The notes under the pieces are model-generated. The model made no database searches and had not been told where the DNA came from. It saw only the letters and a program-made list of their open reading frames with translations. 23,072 nucleotides of DNA from an uncultured Eggerthellaceae bacterium (GTDB taxonomy: Bacteria > Actinomycetota > Coriobacteriia > Coriobacteriales > Eggerthellaceae), in contig CAKTVK010000027.1 in assembly GCA_934623455.1 (NCBI GenBank), positions 1-23,072 on the forward strand, given 5' to 3'. A program made the position numbers and the translations under genes. Positions 13,730 to 21,071 of this stretch are shown here, piece by piece. Each line of letters opens with the position of its first letter. Positions within the stretch are counted from its first letter, which is position 1.

Positions 13730-14619
13730 TCGAATTCAAGAACGTGAGCGCTTCGTATAGCGAAGAAGTGCCCGTGCTCAATGACGTGAGCTTTACCATT
13801 AACGACGGCGATTTCGTGGCGTTTGTGGGTACGAATGGTGCGGGGAAATCAACGATCATGCGCCTGTGCAACGGGTTGTTGAAACCGGTTTCCGGTGAAG
13901 TGCTTATCGATGGTGTGCCCACCACGCAGCTGCGCGTGAGCGAGCTGGCGCGCCGCGTGGGCTTCCTTTTTCAGAACCCTGACCGGCAGATTTGCTGCGA
14001 AACGGTGCACGACGAGCTCATGTTCAGCTTCAAGGCGCAGGGAAATGATACGCCTGAAGCGCACAAGCGCGTTGACGAAATCATCGAGCTGTTTGGTTTC
14101 GATCCCGCTGCCGAGCCGTTCTTGCTGAATCGCGGTACGCGTCAGTTGTTGGCGCTGGCAAGCATCATTGTCACGGCGCCGCCCGTGGTGATTTTGGATG
14201 AACCTACAACGGGGCTTGATTATCGAGAGTGCGAAAAAGTCATGGGTGTTGTGCGGTCGCTGCACGAGCAAGGAACCACGGTGATCATGGTGTGCCACGA
14301 TATGGAAGTCGTGGCGGATTTTGCGCAACGTATCATCGTTATGGCTGATGGAGGCGTTGTTGCTGATGGCTCCACGTTTGATATTTTGCGTCAGCCTTCG
14401 GTGCTGCAGCGCGCGAGTTTGATTCCGCCGCAGATTGTGGACATTGCGTTGCGACTCGCGGCGGATGCCGGTGCGCCGGGCGCGGGTGCGGACGCTCCGA
14501 CGGACGACGCGGCCTTCGCCCGGGTCTGCGCGGCGAACACGTTGGACCAAATGGTTGATGCTATCGAAGCAGCGGTTGCTTTGAAGTCGAACGGCAACCG
14601 GAAGGAAGGTGAGCAGTAA
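13726..14619 (+). CDS. ECF transporter ATPase, second subunit, with degenerate signature
   Basis: A 297-residue ABC ATPase, partner of the preceding subunit. Walker A is GTNGAGKST (35-43) and Walker B is VVILDEPTTGLD. The C-loop reads LNRGTRQ (134-140) where LSGGQ or LSKGQ is usual; Ser to Asn and Gln to Thr should weaken the nucleotide site completed by this subunit, so the dimer may be asymmetric. The start overlaps the previous stop as ATGA, with AAGGAGG upstream. A longer frame back to 13615 runs inside the upstream gene and is rejected. The tail of about 45 residues is rich in Ala, Gly and Asp. Confidence 0.93.
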   Translation: MIEFKNVSASYSEEVPVLNDVSFTINDGDFVAFVGTNGAGKSTIMRLCNGLLKPVSGEVLIDGVPTTQLRVSELARRVGFLFQNPDRQICCETVHDELMFSFKAQGNDTPEAHKRVDEIIELFGFDPAAEPFLLNRGTRQLLALASIIVTAPPVVILDEPTTGLDYRECEKVMGVVRSLHEQGTTVIMVCHDMEVVADFAQRIIVMADGGVVADGSTFDILRQPSVLQRASLIPPQIVDIALRLAADAGAPGAGADAPTDDAAFARVCAANTLDQMVDAIEAAVALKSNGNRKEGEQ

Positions 14620-15380
14620 TGAGCGGCTTTTTGGAATACGTGCCGGGCAATAGCTTCCTGCATAAGATGAACCCCGTGGCGAAATTGCTGGCGTCCTTCG
14701 TTATTGTGATCGCGTGTTTTACCACGAGCAGCTTTATTGTGCTGGGTATTGTTTTGGCACTGGATGTTGCGTTGGCACTGTCGTGCGGCATGCTCAAACA
14801 GGCGCTCGGACTAGCACGTGCGGTGGCAATTTTCTCGCTTCTGCTGGCGGTCCTTGCGCTGCTGTTTACGCCTGAAGGCGATGTTCTGGTTGCGCTTCCC
14901 TGGGGTTATATTGGCACCGAGAGCGTGCTGAACGCCCTGCGCATTGTGCTGCGGTTGGTGGCGTGCGCAGTGCCGCTTTTCCTTACGTTTTATGTGACGA
15001 AGCTCACTGATATGGCAAATGCGCTGGTCAAAGTTGTGCATCTTCCGTATAAGTATGCGTTTACGTTTACGAGCACGGTGCATTTCATTCCTGTTTTCAT
15101 GAACGACATGAACGGCATTATGGAGGCGCAAACCGCACGTGGTGTGGAGTTCGATGGCGGTCTTTTGAAGCGCATTGGTCTGATGATGCCGCTGTGCGTG
15201 CCGCTTTTGGTGAGCTCGGTGCGCAAGACAAACAGCGCCGCCATTGCAGCGGAAGTGCGTGGTTTCAACTTGCGCACGCGGGCAAGCGGTTACAAGGAGT
15301 ACCCGTTTTCTGCCGTTGATTTCGCGGCGCTTGCTATGAGCGTTTTACTGGTGGCCGCGGGCCTTGTGGTGCCGCTGTAG
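14619..15380 (+). CDS. ecfT: ECF transporter transmembrane (T) component
   Basis: A 253-residue membrane protein with about five or six hydrophobic segments, the scaffold that links the two ATPases to the S component. The two coupling helices carry the expected Arg-Gly motifs: AQTARGVEF and, near 205-215, AAEVRGFNLR (the second has V where ARG is usual). Its start codon shares one base with the stop of the second ATPase (TAATG), so translation is coupled. It is the last gene of the T-box operon. No clear terminator is seen before the cysK promoter. Confidence 0.93.
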   Translation: MSGFLEYVPGNSFLHKMNPVAKLLASFVIVIACFTTSSFIVLGIVLALDVALALSCGMLKQALGLARAVAIFSLLLAVLALLFTPEGDVLVALPWGYIGTESVLNALRIVLRLVACAVPLFLTFYVTKLTDMANALVKVVHLPYKYAFTFTSTVHFIPVFMNDMNGIMEAQTARGVEFDGGLLKRIGLMMPLCVPLLVSSVRKTNSAAIAAEVRGFNLRTRASGYKEYPFSAVDFAALAMSVLLVAAGLVVPL

Positions 15381-15565
15381 AGAATGCGACAACCAAGACG
15401 GTGATAAGCGGCGGGTGGCGTTGTGTTGCTCGCCGCTTTCGCGCGGAGTGAAGCTGACCTTTCCGGTCCCTTCGCTTTCTTGATTCTTTGCCAACTTGGA
15501 GTACCATGGAATGAACATGCTGGGCGCTTTGCGGTGTGGGTACCAAGAAATTTACCGCCACTTCG

Positions 15566-15605
15566 CTTAATTCCTATTGACATAATAGGAATTAAGGCGT
15601 ACAAC
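15566..15605 (+). promoter_or_regulatory. cysK promoter with a palindromic operator centred on the -35 box
   Basis: CTTAATTCCTATT (15566-15578) and AATAGGAATTAAG (15584-15596) are perfect 13-base inverted arms around GACAT. The spacer region contributes TTGACA (15577-15582), followed after exactly 17 bases by TACAAC (15600-15605). A dimeric repressor bound here would block RNA polymerase. The half-site resembles those of Rrf2-family regulators such as CymR/IscR, which control cysteine and Fe-S genes; no such regulator is in the window. Confidence 0.85.
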
Positions 15606-15644
15606 AGACTACGAAAAGTACGCACTGCCTAAAAGGAGAATATC

Positions 15645-16577
15645 ATGGCAAAGATTTACACCTCTGCCGATCAGCTGATCGGTAGAACCCCTCTGTTGGA
15701 GCTCACCCATATTGAAGCCGCCGAAGAGCTGCCTGCGAAGATTCTGGCGAAGCTGGAATATTTCAACCCCGCTGGTAGCGTGAAGGACCGCATTGCCAAG
15801 GCGATGCTGGATAAGGCTGAAGCAGCTGGCAAGCTTAACCCCGATACCGCTATCATTGAGCCTACTTCGGGAAACACGGGCATCGGCCTTGCTTCCGTGG
15901 CCGCCGCGCGTGGATATCGCATTATCATCGTTATGCCGGAAACCATGAGCGTTGAGCGTCGTCAGCTTATGAAGGCTTACGGTGCCGAGCTTGTTTTGAC
16001 CGAGGGTGCAAAGGGCATGAAGGGAGCCATTGCGCGCGCCGAAGAGCTGGCGCAGGAAATCCCGAATAGCTTTATCCCTGGTCAGTTCGTGAATCCCGCG
16101 AACCCCGAAGCGCATGAGCTTACGACTGGTCCCGAGATTTGGGAAGATACCGACGGCAAAGTTGATATTTTTGTTGCAGGTGTTGGCACGGGCGGCACGA
16201 TCACAGGCGTGGGCAAGTATCTGAAGTCCCAAAATCCCGCTGTTAAAGTGGTTGCCGTTGAGCCAGCCACTTCGCCGGTTCTTTCCGAAGGCCATGCGGG
16301 TGCTCATAAGATTCAGGGCATTGGCGCGGGCTTTGTCCCCGATGTTCTGGACACGAATGTCTACGATGAGATTATCCCCGTTGTCGATGAGGACGCGTTC
16401 GCTACTGGAAAGCTTGTGGGCGCGCGTGAAGGCGTTCTGGTTGGAATCTCTTCGGGTGCTGCGACGTATGCGGCCATTCAGCTGGCAAAACGTCCTGAAA
16501 ACGCAGGCAAGAACATTGTGGTTCTGCTGCCTGACACGGGTGATCGCTATCTGTCCACCCCGCTTTTCCAGGATTAA
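15645..16577 (+). CDS. cysK: Cysteine synthase A (O-acetylserine sulfhydrylase)
   Basis: A 310-residue PLP enzyme that makes cysteine from O-acetylserine and sulfide. The PLP lysine is K47 in NPAGSVKDR, followed by the substrate loop PTSGNTGIGLA, the phosphate-binding GVGTGGTITG and the C-terminal VGISSGAA. The length is typical of CysK. AAAAGGAG lies eight bases before the ATG. It is first in a cysK-iscS-iscU series on one strand, which links cysteine supply to sulfur extraction and Fe-S assembly. No cysE is nearby. The operator before it implies repression when cysteine or Fe-S status is adequate (inference). Confidence 0.97.
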   Translation: MAKIYTSADQLIGRTPLLELTHIEAAEELPAKILAKLEYFNPAGSVKDRIAKAMLDKAEAAGKLNPDTAIIEPTSGNTGIGLASVAAARGYRIIIVMPETMSVERRQLMKAYGAELVLTEGAKGMKGAIARAEELAQEIPNSFIPGQFVNPANPEAHELTTGPEIWEDTDGKVDIFVAGVGTGGTITGVGKYLKSQNPAVKVVAVEPATSPVLSEGHAGAHKIQGIGAGFVPDVLDTNVYDEIIPVVDEDAFATGKLVGAREGVLVGISSGAATYAAIQLAKRPENAGKNIVVLLPDTGDRYLSTPLFQD

Positions 16578-16903
16578 TTCCGATCCTTTTCGATTCGTTC
16601 CGCTATTAGAGAAGTGCAACGAAACATGCGGAAGCGGGGCTGTGAGCTTTCGCGGGCAACTGCGATTGGCTGCAGCCGTCATGGCTATTGCAGCTGATCG
16701 CGGCGGCTGTAACTCGGAGCCGCCTATGGTGCTGGCGATAGATGGCTGTCTCTGCGATGCGATTTTCGCGGGCTTTTTAGCCAAGACTTTCGAACTCTTC
16801 GCAATCCTGCTCTGTAATGGCACACCAAGACTGCCGGATTTGCCCCCAAGGGGATTTCCGGCAAGCTCGGTGCAGCTCGTTGCACCCTTCGAGAGGAGAC
16901 TCC
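16578..16903. other. Hairpin-rich gap between cysK and iscS
   Basis: This 326-base stretch has no credible gene. It contains GGCGGCT (16702-16708) pairing with AGCCGCC (16718-16724), and TGCCGGA (16832-16838) pairing with TCCGGCA (16857-16863) with an inner CCCC/GGGG stem. Neither is followed by a T-run. It may be a structured 5' leader of iscS; no known riboswitch was recognised. Confidence 0.5.
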
Positions 16904-18091
16904 ATGAACATTTACGCAGATAATGCGGCCACCACCGCAATGAGTCAGACGGCAATTCAAGCTATGTTGCCGTACATGGACAAGCTTTACGGCAATCCTT
17001 CCAGCCTGTATTCGTTCGGTCAGACTGCGAAAGAGGCGCTTGAAGATGCACGCGCGCGCATTGCCACGTGCTTGGGCTGTCGTCCTAACGAGATCACGTT
17101 CACATCGGGCGGCAGCGAGGCTGATAATCAGGCAATTCTTTCTGCGGTGAAAATTGGCGCTCGCAAAAACAAGAAGCACATCATTACCACCGCGTTCGAA
17201 CATCATGCCGTTCTGCATACGCTGAAGAAGCTTGAAAAGCAGGGCATTGAGGTTACGTATTTGGACGTGCACGAAGACGGCTTGGTCACGCCCGAGCAGG
17301 TCAAAGCGGCAATTCGCCCCGATACGTGCCTGGTGACCATCATGTATGCGAATAACGAGATTGGCACGATTGAGCCCATTGCTGAAATCGGCGCAGTGTG
17401 CCGCGAGGCGAATGTGCCGTTCCATACCGATGCCGTGCAAGCGGCGGGGCATCTTCACATCAACGTTGAAGAGCAAAACATTGACATGCTCAGCTTATCC
17501 GCCCATAAGTTCCATGGCCCGAAGGGCATTGGCGTGCTGTACGCGCGCCGCGGTCTTCCGTTGGCGACGCTTATCGAGGGCGGTGCGCAAGAGCGCGGCA
17601 AGCGTGCCGGTACGGAAAACATCCCCGCTATCAGGGGAATGGCTGCGGCGCTTGAAGAGGCGTGCGCGAACATCGATGCGAATGCGGCGCACCTTATTCC
17701 ATTGCGTGATAAGCTGATTGCCGGCCTTGCGGAGATTCCGCACAGTGCCCTGAATGGCAGCGCCGAGAAGCGCCTGCCCAGCAACGTGAACTTCTGCTTC
17801 GAGGGCATCGAGGGCGAAAGCTTGCTCTTGCTGCTTGACGATAAAGGCATTTGCGCTTCTTCGGGTAGCGCTTGCACGTCGGGTTCGCTTGATCCGAGCC
17901 ACGTATTGCTGGCGATTGGCCGCGTGCACGACGTTGCGCACGGCAGCCTGCGTCTGAGCTTGGGCGAAGACGTGACCGAAGAACAGATTGATTATCTGAT
18001 TCAGACAACAAAGGATGTTGTTACGTATCTGCGTGGCATGTCCCCGGTGTGGCGCGACCTGCAAGAAGGCAAGCGCGCGTTCATTCTCTAG
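16904..18091 (+). CDS. iscS: Group I cysteine desulfurase (IscS/NifS)
   Basis: A 395-residue PLP enzyme that passes sulfur from cysteine to IscU. The start at 16904 is set by GAGAGGAG and gives the classic MNIYADNAATT opening. Motifs: TSGGSEADN, EHHAV, the PLP lysine in SLSAHKFHGPKG (K202) and the mobile-loop cysteine in SSGSACTSG (C324). It is followed 105 bases later by the scaffold gene iscU, the standard clostridial pair, and preceded by cysK. It is the second desulfurase of the window and the one clearly dedicated to Fe-S clusters. Confidence 0.97.
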   Translation: MNIYADNAATTAMSQTAIQAMLPYMDKLYGNPSSLYSFGQTAKEALEDARARIATCLGCRPNEITFTSGGSEADNQAILSAVKIGARKNKKHIITTAFEHHAVLHTLKKLEKQGIEVTYLDVHEDGLVTPEQVKAAIRPDTCLVTIMYANNEIGTIEPIAEIGAVCREANVPFHTDAVQAAGHLHINVEEQNIDMLSLSAHKFHGPKGIGVLYARRGLPLATLIEGGAQERGKRAGTENIPAIRGMAAALEEACANIDANAAHLIPLRDKLIAGLAEIPHSALNGSAEKRLPSNVNFCFEGIEGESLLLLLDDKGICASSGSACTSGSLDPSHVLLAIGRVHDVAHGSLRLSLGEDVTEEQIDYLIQTTKDVVTYLRGMSPVWRDLQEGKRAFIL

Positions 18092-18196
18092 CTTCCTCTC
18101 TCTCGGGGTTGAGCGGCTGCGCGGAGGCGCGGCAGTGATTTACGGTGTATCCGCGCGGCTGTTTGACCTGGTAATTCTTCTTGAAAGGATAATATC

Positions 18197-18649
18197 ATGG
18201 CTCTGTATAGCGAAAAAGTGATGGACCATTTCCGTAATCCTCGTAATGTTGGCGTGATTGAAAATGCCGATGCGGTGGGCGAGGTTGGTAACGCCAAGTG
18301 CGGCGACATCATGACCATTTATTTGAAGATCGATGATGACAAAATCTCCGATGTAAAGTTCCAGACGTTCGGGTGCGGCAGCGCAATTGCATCGAGCTCC
18401 ATGGCAACGGAGCTGATCAAGGGCAAGCCGGTTTCTGATGCGTTGGCGCTTACGAATGCCGCCGTTGCAGAGGCGCTGGATGGGCTACCGCCTCACAAAA
18501 TGCACTGTTCCGTTTTGGCGGAAGAAGCAATCAAGAGCGCGCTTAAGGACTATTACGACAAGAATGGTATTGCGTATGACCCTACGCAGTTCCCCGATTG
18601 CGACAGCTGCGAGCACTGCGGCGATGAATTCGCCATTGATTTGGATTAA
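18197..18649 (+). CDS. iscU: Fe-S cluster assembly scaffold IscU/NifU-like
   Basis: A 150-residue scaffold on which [2Fe-2S] and [4Fe-4S] clusters are built from sulfur delivered by IscS. The three ligand cysteines are present: C35 in AKCGD, C60 in GCGSA and C104 in HCSVLAEEAI. It is longer than E. coli IscU (128) and ends in a CDSCEHCGDE tail with C135, C138 and C141 spaced CxxCxxC, perhaps an extra metal site. GAAAGGA is about seven bases before the ATG. The frame directly after its TAA stop is open and holds five 36-base repeats. Confidence 0.95.
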   Translation: MALYSEKVMDHFRNPRNVGVIENADAVGEVGNAKCGDIMTIYLKIDDDKISDVKFQTFGCGSAIASSSMATELIKGKPVSDALALTNAAVAEALDGLPPHKMHCSVLAEEAIKSALKDYYDKNGIAYDPTQFPDCDSCEHCGDEFAIDLD

Positions 18650-18667
18650 TGCAAGGCTCTTTTCTTG

Positions 18668-18847
18668 TTGGCCCACGATGGTGCCGCGGATGTGAATTCC
18701 TTATTGGCTCATGTTGACGCCACGGATGTGAATTTTACGTTTGCCCATGATGGTGCCATGGATGTGGATTCCACGTTTGCTCATGATGGTGCTATGGACA
18801 TGGGTTTCTCGTTTACTCATGTTGATGCCGTGGCGGTAAATCCCTTG
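18668..18847 (+). repeat. Five 36-bp tandem repeats in the iscU frame
   Basis: Five imperfect 36-base units begin at 18668, 18704, 18740, 18776 and 18812. They lie in the same frame as iscU, six codons after its TAA, and read without a stop to 18856. Each would encode a 12-residue unit close to FAHDGAMDVDST. Several differences between units are synonymous in this frame (GCC/GCT, CAC/CAT, GAC/GAT), but many are not. The only candidate start is a TTG at 18665 without a binding site, so expression is doubtful. The opposite strand is also open and reads as MSKR-IHIHGTI-like units. Confidence 0.85.
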
Positions 18848-18924
18848 TTTGTTTGAGTTGCTGCTATGACGGCGGATTTTTCGCCGCCAACACCCTTTTA
18901 CTTTTCTCTCTTTTCCTTCACATG

Positions 18925-18959
18925 AACGTGCCGAACCAAAAGGTCCGGCACGTTTTTTT
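18925..18959 (+). terminator. Rho-independent terminator of the iscU transcript
   Basis: AACGTGCCG (18925-18933) pairs with CGGCACGTT (18946-18954), followed by a run of T to 18959. It closes the region after the tandem repeats, which are therefore probably part of the iscS-iscU transcript. Confidence 0.9.
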
Positions 18960-19140
18960 GTGCATGCGGGTGGATGGCGTGCAGGCTGGGTGTTTTCGCA
19001 ATGGGTTTCTATGCCGCAGCGAGGGCGATGCGATAGATTGCAGGATGCTGCAGGGGCGGGTCGAATCCCTATTGCGGCTTTTGCTTTACGCGGGCGGACT
19101 TTCGTTCGTGCGTTTCGTGTGTTCGCGGACGGGCTGAAGG
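18960..19140. other. Gene-free spacer before repeat copy A
   Basis: No coding frame, promoter or RNA gene can be supported. A GGGTCGAATCCC stretch recalls a tRNA T-arm, but the loop is one base short and no cloverleaf forms around it. Confidence 0.4.
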
Positions 19141-19409
19141 GTTTTGGCTCGAAATATCCCATGATTCTTTTCAGGTTGTTGGATTTTGGGTCTCAAATTC
19201 GAAGTTGATGCGGGTTGGAAGTAGGTCGGAATCTTATTTTGATTGCGAGTTGAAATATACTCCAACAGAGAATAGTTCTGAACTGGGCTTTTAGTGGGCG
19301 TGTTTTTTCTTGGGAAGGCAGTTTGCTGGAAAACGCCCCGATTCGTGCCACCGACCTACTTCCAACCTACCACAACTTCGAATTTGAAGGCAGTTTTTCA
19401 ACAACATGA
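19141..19409 (+). repeat. Long direct repeat copy A with internal inverted arms
   Basis: A 269-base unit repeated at 20750-21017 in the same orientation. The outer parts are nearly identical between copies: the first 52 bases, both 37-base arms and the last 22 bases. The middle 120 bases are alignable but diverged. The arms at 19193-19229 and 19351-19387 are complementary over TCAAATTCGAAGTTG and GGTTGGAAGTAGGTCGG (32 of 37 bases; five unpaired in the middle). The unit could fold into one long hairpin, as MITEs and some structured repeats do. It matches no named element I recognise. Confidence 0.9.
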
Positions 19410-19718
19410 CTTTGCGCTCGTCGGGGCTCGGTAATTTCAGCGCAACAGCCGGTAGAAAAGACGCCAACCAAGTCTGATTTGCGTGCGCATGTTAGCGGCG
19501 ATCACCGAAGTTCTGCGCATCGTGCATATATCACACTGCAAAGTTCTGCGCATCGTGCATATGCAGTGCCGCAAGATTATGCTCATTATACGCCAAGGAG
19601 CGTAGTGTAGGTTTTTGTATACAAATTGATAGCGTTTGCGAGTTGTTTGATAGCTTTTTGTCAACGCACTGTGGGATGGTTCTTGCGAAGGAAGTTAACC
19701 GACAGCAAGGACTAAGCT
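19410..19718. other. Upstream region of the nuclease gene with a 22-bp tandem site
   Basis: Two perfect 22-base direct copies lie at 19508-19529 and 19541-19562, a 33-base period or about three helical turns; each begins AAGTTCTGCGCATCG. The second is framed by the 7-base inverted pair CACTGCA (19534-19540) and TGCAGTG (19562-19568). A 12-base palindrome TTTGTATACAAA lies at 19614-19625. These look like protein-binding sites controlling the downstream gene. No clear -35/-10 pair was found. Confidence 0.6.
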
Positions 19719-20693
19719 ATGCAGAACCCTCGAATCTTTCTTTCTCATCAGACCGCATGCAAATACTGGGTTCATCACGACCTATATCAAACGCTTAAAA
19801 CGAGATCTGTTCCCACGTCCGTTGATGTTCAGAGCTCAGTTGCGCTTGCCGATGCGCGACGCTTCGTTGTGGGGCTGGGTGACAATGAGCCGTTGCATGC
19901 GAGCGTTGCGGATAAAAGAAACAAACACCTCCTAAAGAGCGCGGTCTTGCATGAGCGCGCTGTGCCTTATCCCGATTGGTCGTTCAGAAAAATAAGCCCT
20001 GACGTGTTTGTTGCTTGTCCTGAGCTTTGTTTTCTGGAGGCAGCGCAGCTGCTTTCGCGGAACGCCCTGATTCTTTATGGTATGGAGCTGTGCGGGACGT
20101 ATGCGCGAATGGGGATTACGGAAAGTCCGCGCTATAAGCGTCCATCGCTTACATCGGCGGGCAAAATTGCAGCGTACCTGGATAAATCGAAGGGTGTTCG
20201 CGGTGTGAGGGAAGCACACGCAGCACTTAAGTACGTCATGGATGGGTCGGCCTCGGCGCGCGAGTCGGTACTTGCCGTTGCGATGACGTTGCCAACGAAG
20301 CTCGGCGGCTTCGGATTGCCCAAGCCTAAGCTCAATTATGGCATTGAGGTCGAAGCGCCAAATAAAGTGAGCGTTGGCGGTCGGCTTATCTTGCACGGCG
20401 ACATTGTGTGGCGTGATGCGAATCTGATTGTTGAATACGATGGCGCGCAGCACGGTATGGAGGACAACCATGTTATCGATAAACAACGCGACCATTTATT
20501 GCTTGACGCCGGCTTTGATGTTGTGCGGTTTACCGATAAATTGTTGCGCAGCAGTGTTGAGCTAACACGATTGGCGAGGACTATCAATAGGAAAGCGCAT
20601 TTGCATAGATTAAAGGATTCACTGAAGTGGGACGCTTTTCGCGATGCAACTCTTGATGAGCTTCTTTTTCGCTGCGAGCCGCCCTGGTTGTAG
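19719..20693 (+). CDS. Protein with C-terminal DUF559/Vsr-like nuclease domain
   Basis: A 324-residue protein not named in any pathway I know. The last third matches DUF559/Vsr-type PD-(D/E)XK endonucleases: D228 in HGDIVW, then RDANLIVEYDGAQH with E239, D241 and H245, and DKQRDHLLLDAGFDVVRFTDKLL. The N-terminal 200 residues include SPDVFVACPELCFLEAAQLLS and LYGMELCGTYAR, which faintly recall AbiEi-like proteins of actinobacteria; that link is weak. AAGGA lies eight bases before the ATG. The gene is alone, bracketed by the two long repeats at 19141 and 20750, and preceded by tandem operator-like sites. It could be a toxin or defence nuclease, a repair enzyme, or cargo of a mobile unit. Confidence 0.75.
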   Translation: MQNPRIFLSHQTACKYWVHHDLYQTLKTRSVPTSVDVQSSVALADARRFVVGLGDNEPLHASVADKRNKHLLKSAVLHERAVPYPDWSFRKISPDVFVACPELCFLEAAQLLSRNALILYGMELCGTYARMGITESPRYKRPSLTSAGKIAAYLDKSKGVRGVREAHAALKYVMDGSASARESVLAVAMTLPTKLGGFGLPKPKLNYGIEVEAPNKVSVGGRLILHGDIVWRDANLIVEYDGAQHGMEDNHVIDKQRDHLLLDAGFDVVRFTDKLLRSSVELTRLARTINRKAHLHRLKDSLKWDAFRDATLDELLFRCEPPWL

Positions 20694-20749
20694 AAGGTCG
20701 AGTTTCGTGCTATTGATGGTATCGTAGCGCTTTGCGACGTTGATGGTGA

Positions 20750-21017
20750 GTCTTGGCTCGAAATATCCCATGATTCTTTTCAGGTTGTTGGATTTCGGGT
20801 CCCAAATTCGAAGTTGATGCAGGTTGGAAGTAGGTCGAGATTCGATTTTGGTGGAGAGTTGAAATATGATTCAATTCGGTATAATTCTGAACTGGGATTT
20901 TGTGAAGTCATGATTTTCTCGAAAGTGGTGTTTGGCGGAAATATCTCGATTTATGCTCCCGACCTACTTCCAACCTACCACAACTTCGAATTTGAAGGCG
21001 TTTTTTCAACAACGTGA
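20750..21017 (+). repeat. Long direct repeat copy B with internal inverted arms
   Basis: The second copy of the 269-base unit, in the same orientation as copy A and starting 56 bases after the nuclease gene. Its arms lie at 20803-20837 and 20960-20994 and keep the same complementary blocks; the middle differs from copy A at many places. The distance between arms is 122 bases (121 in copy A), so spacing is preserved although sequence is not. Confidence 0.9.
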
Positions 21018-21071
21018 TTCAATTTTGGGTGTCTGCGACTCTTCGCGACTCGAAATTGACGGGGAGGAGGT

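Noticed and set aside
19040..19080. tRNA-like T-arm GGGTCGAATCCC
   Set aside because: The loop is one base short and no acceptor, D or anticodon stem can be formed around it.
18701..19162. Minus-strand 153-codon frame over the tandem repeats (MSKR-IHIHGTI units)
   Set aside because: No binding site, it overlaps a strong plus-strand terminator, and silent differences in the plus frame become missense here.
19508..19562. CRISPR array
   Set aside because: Only two 22-base copies with an 11-base spacer; no further units and no cas genes.
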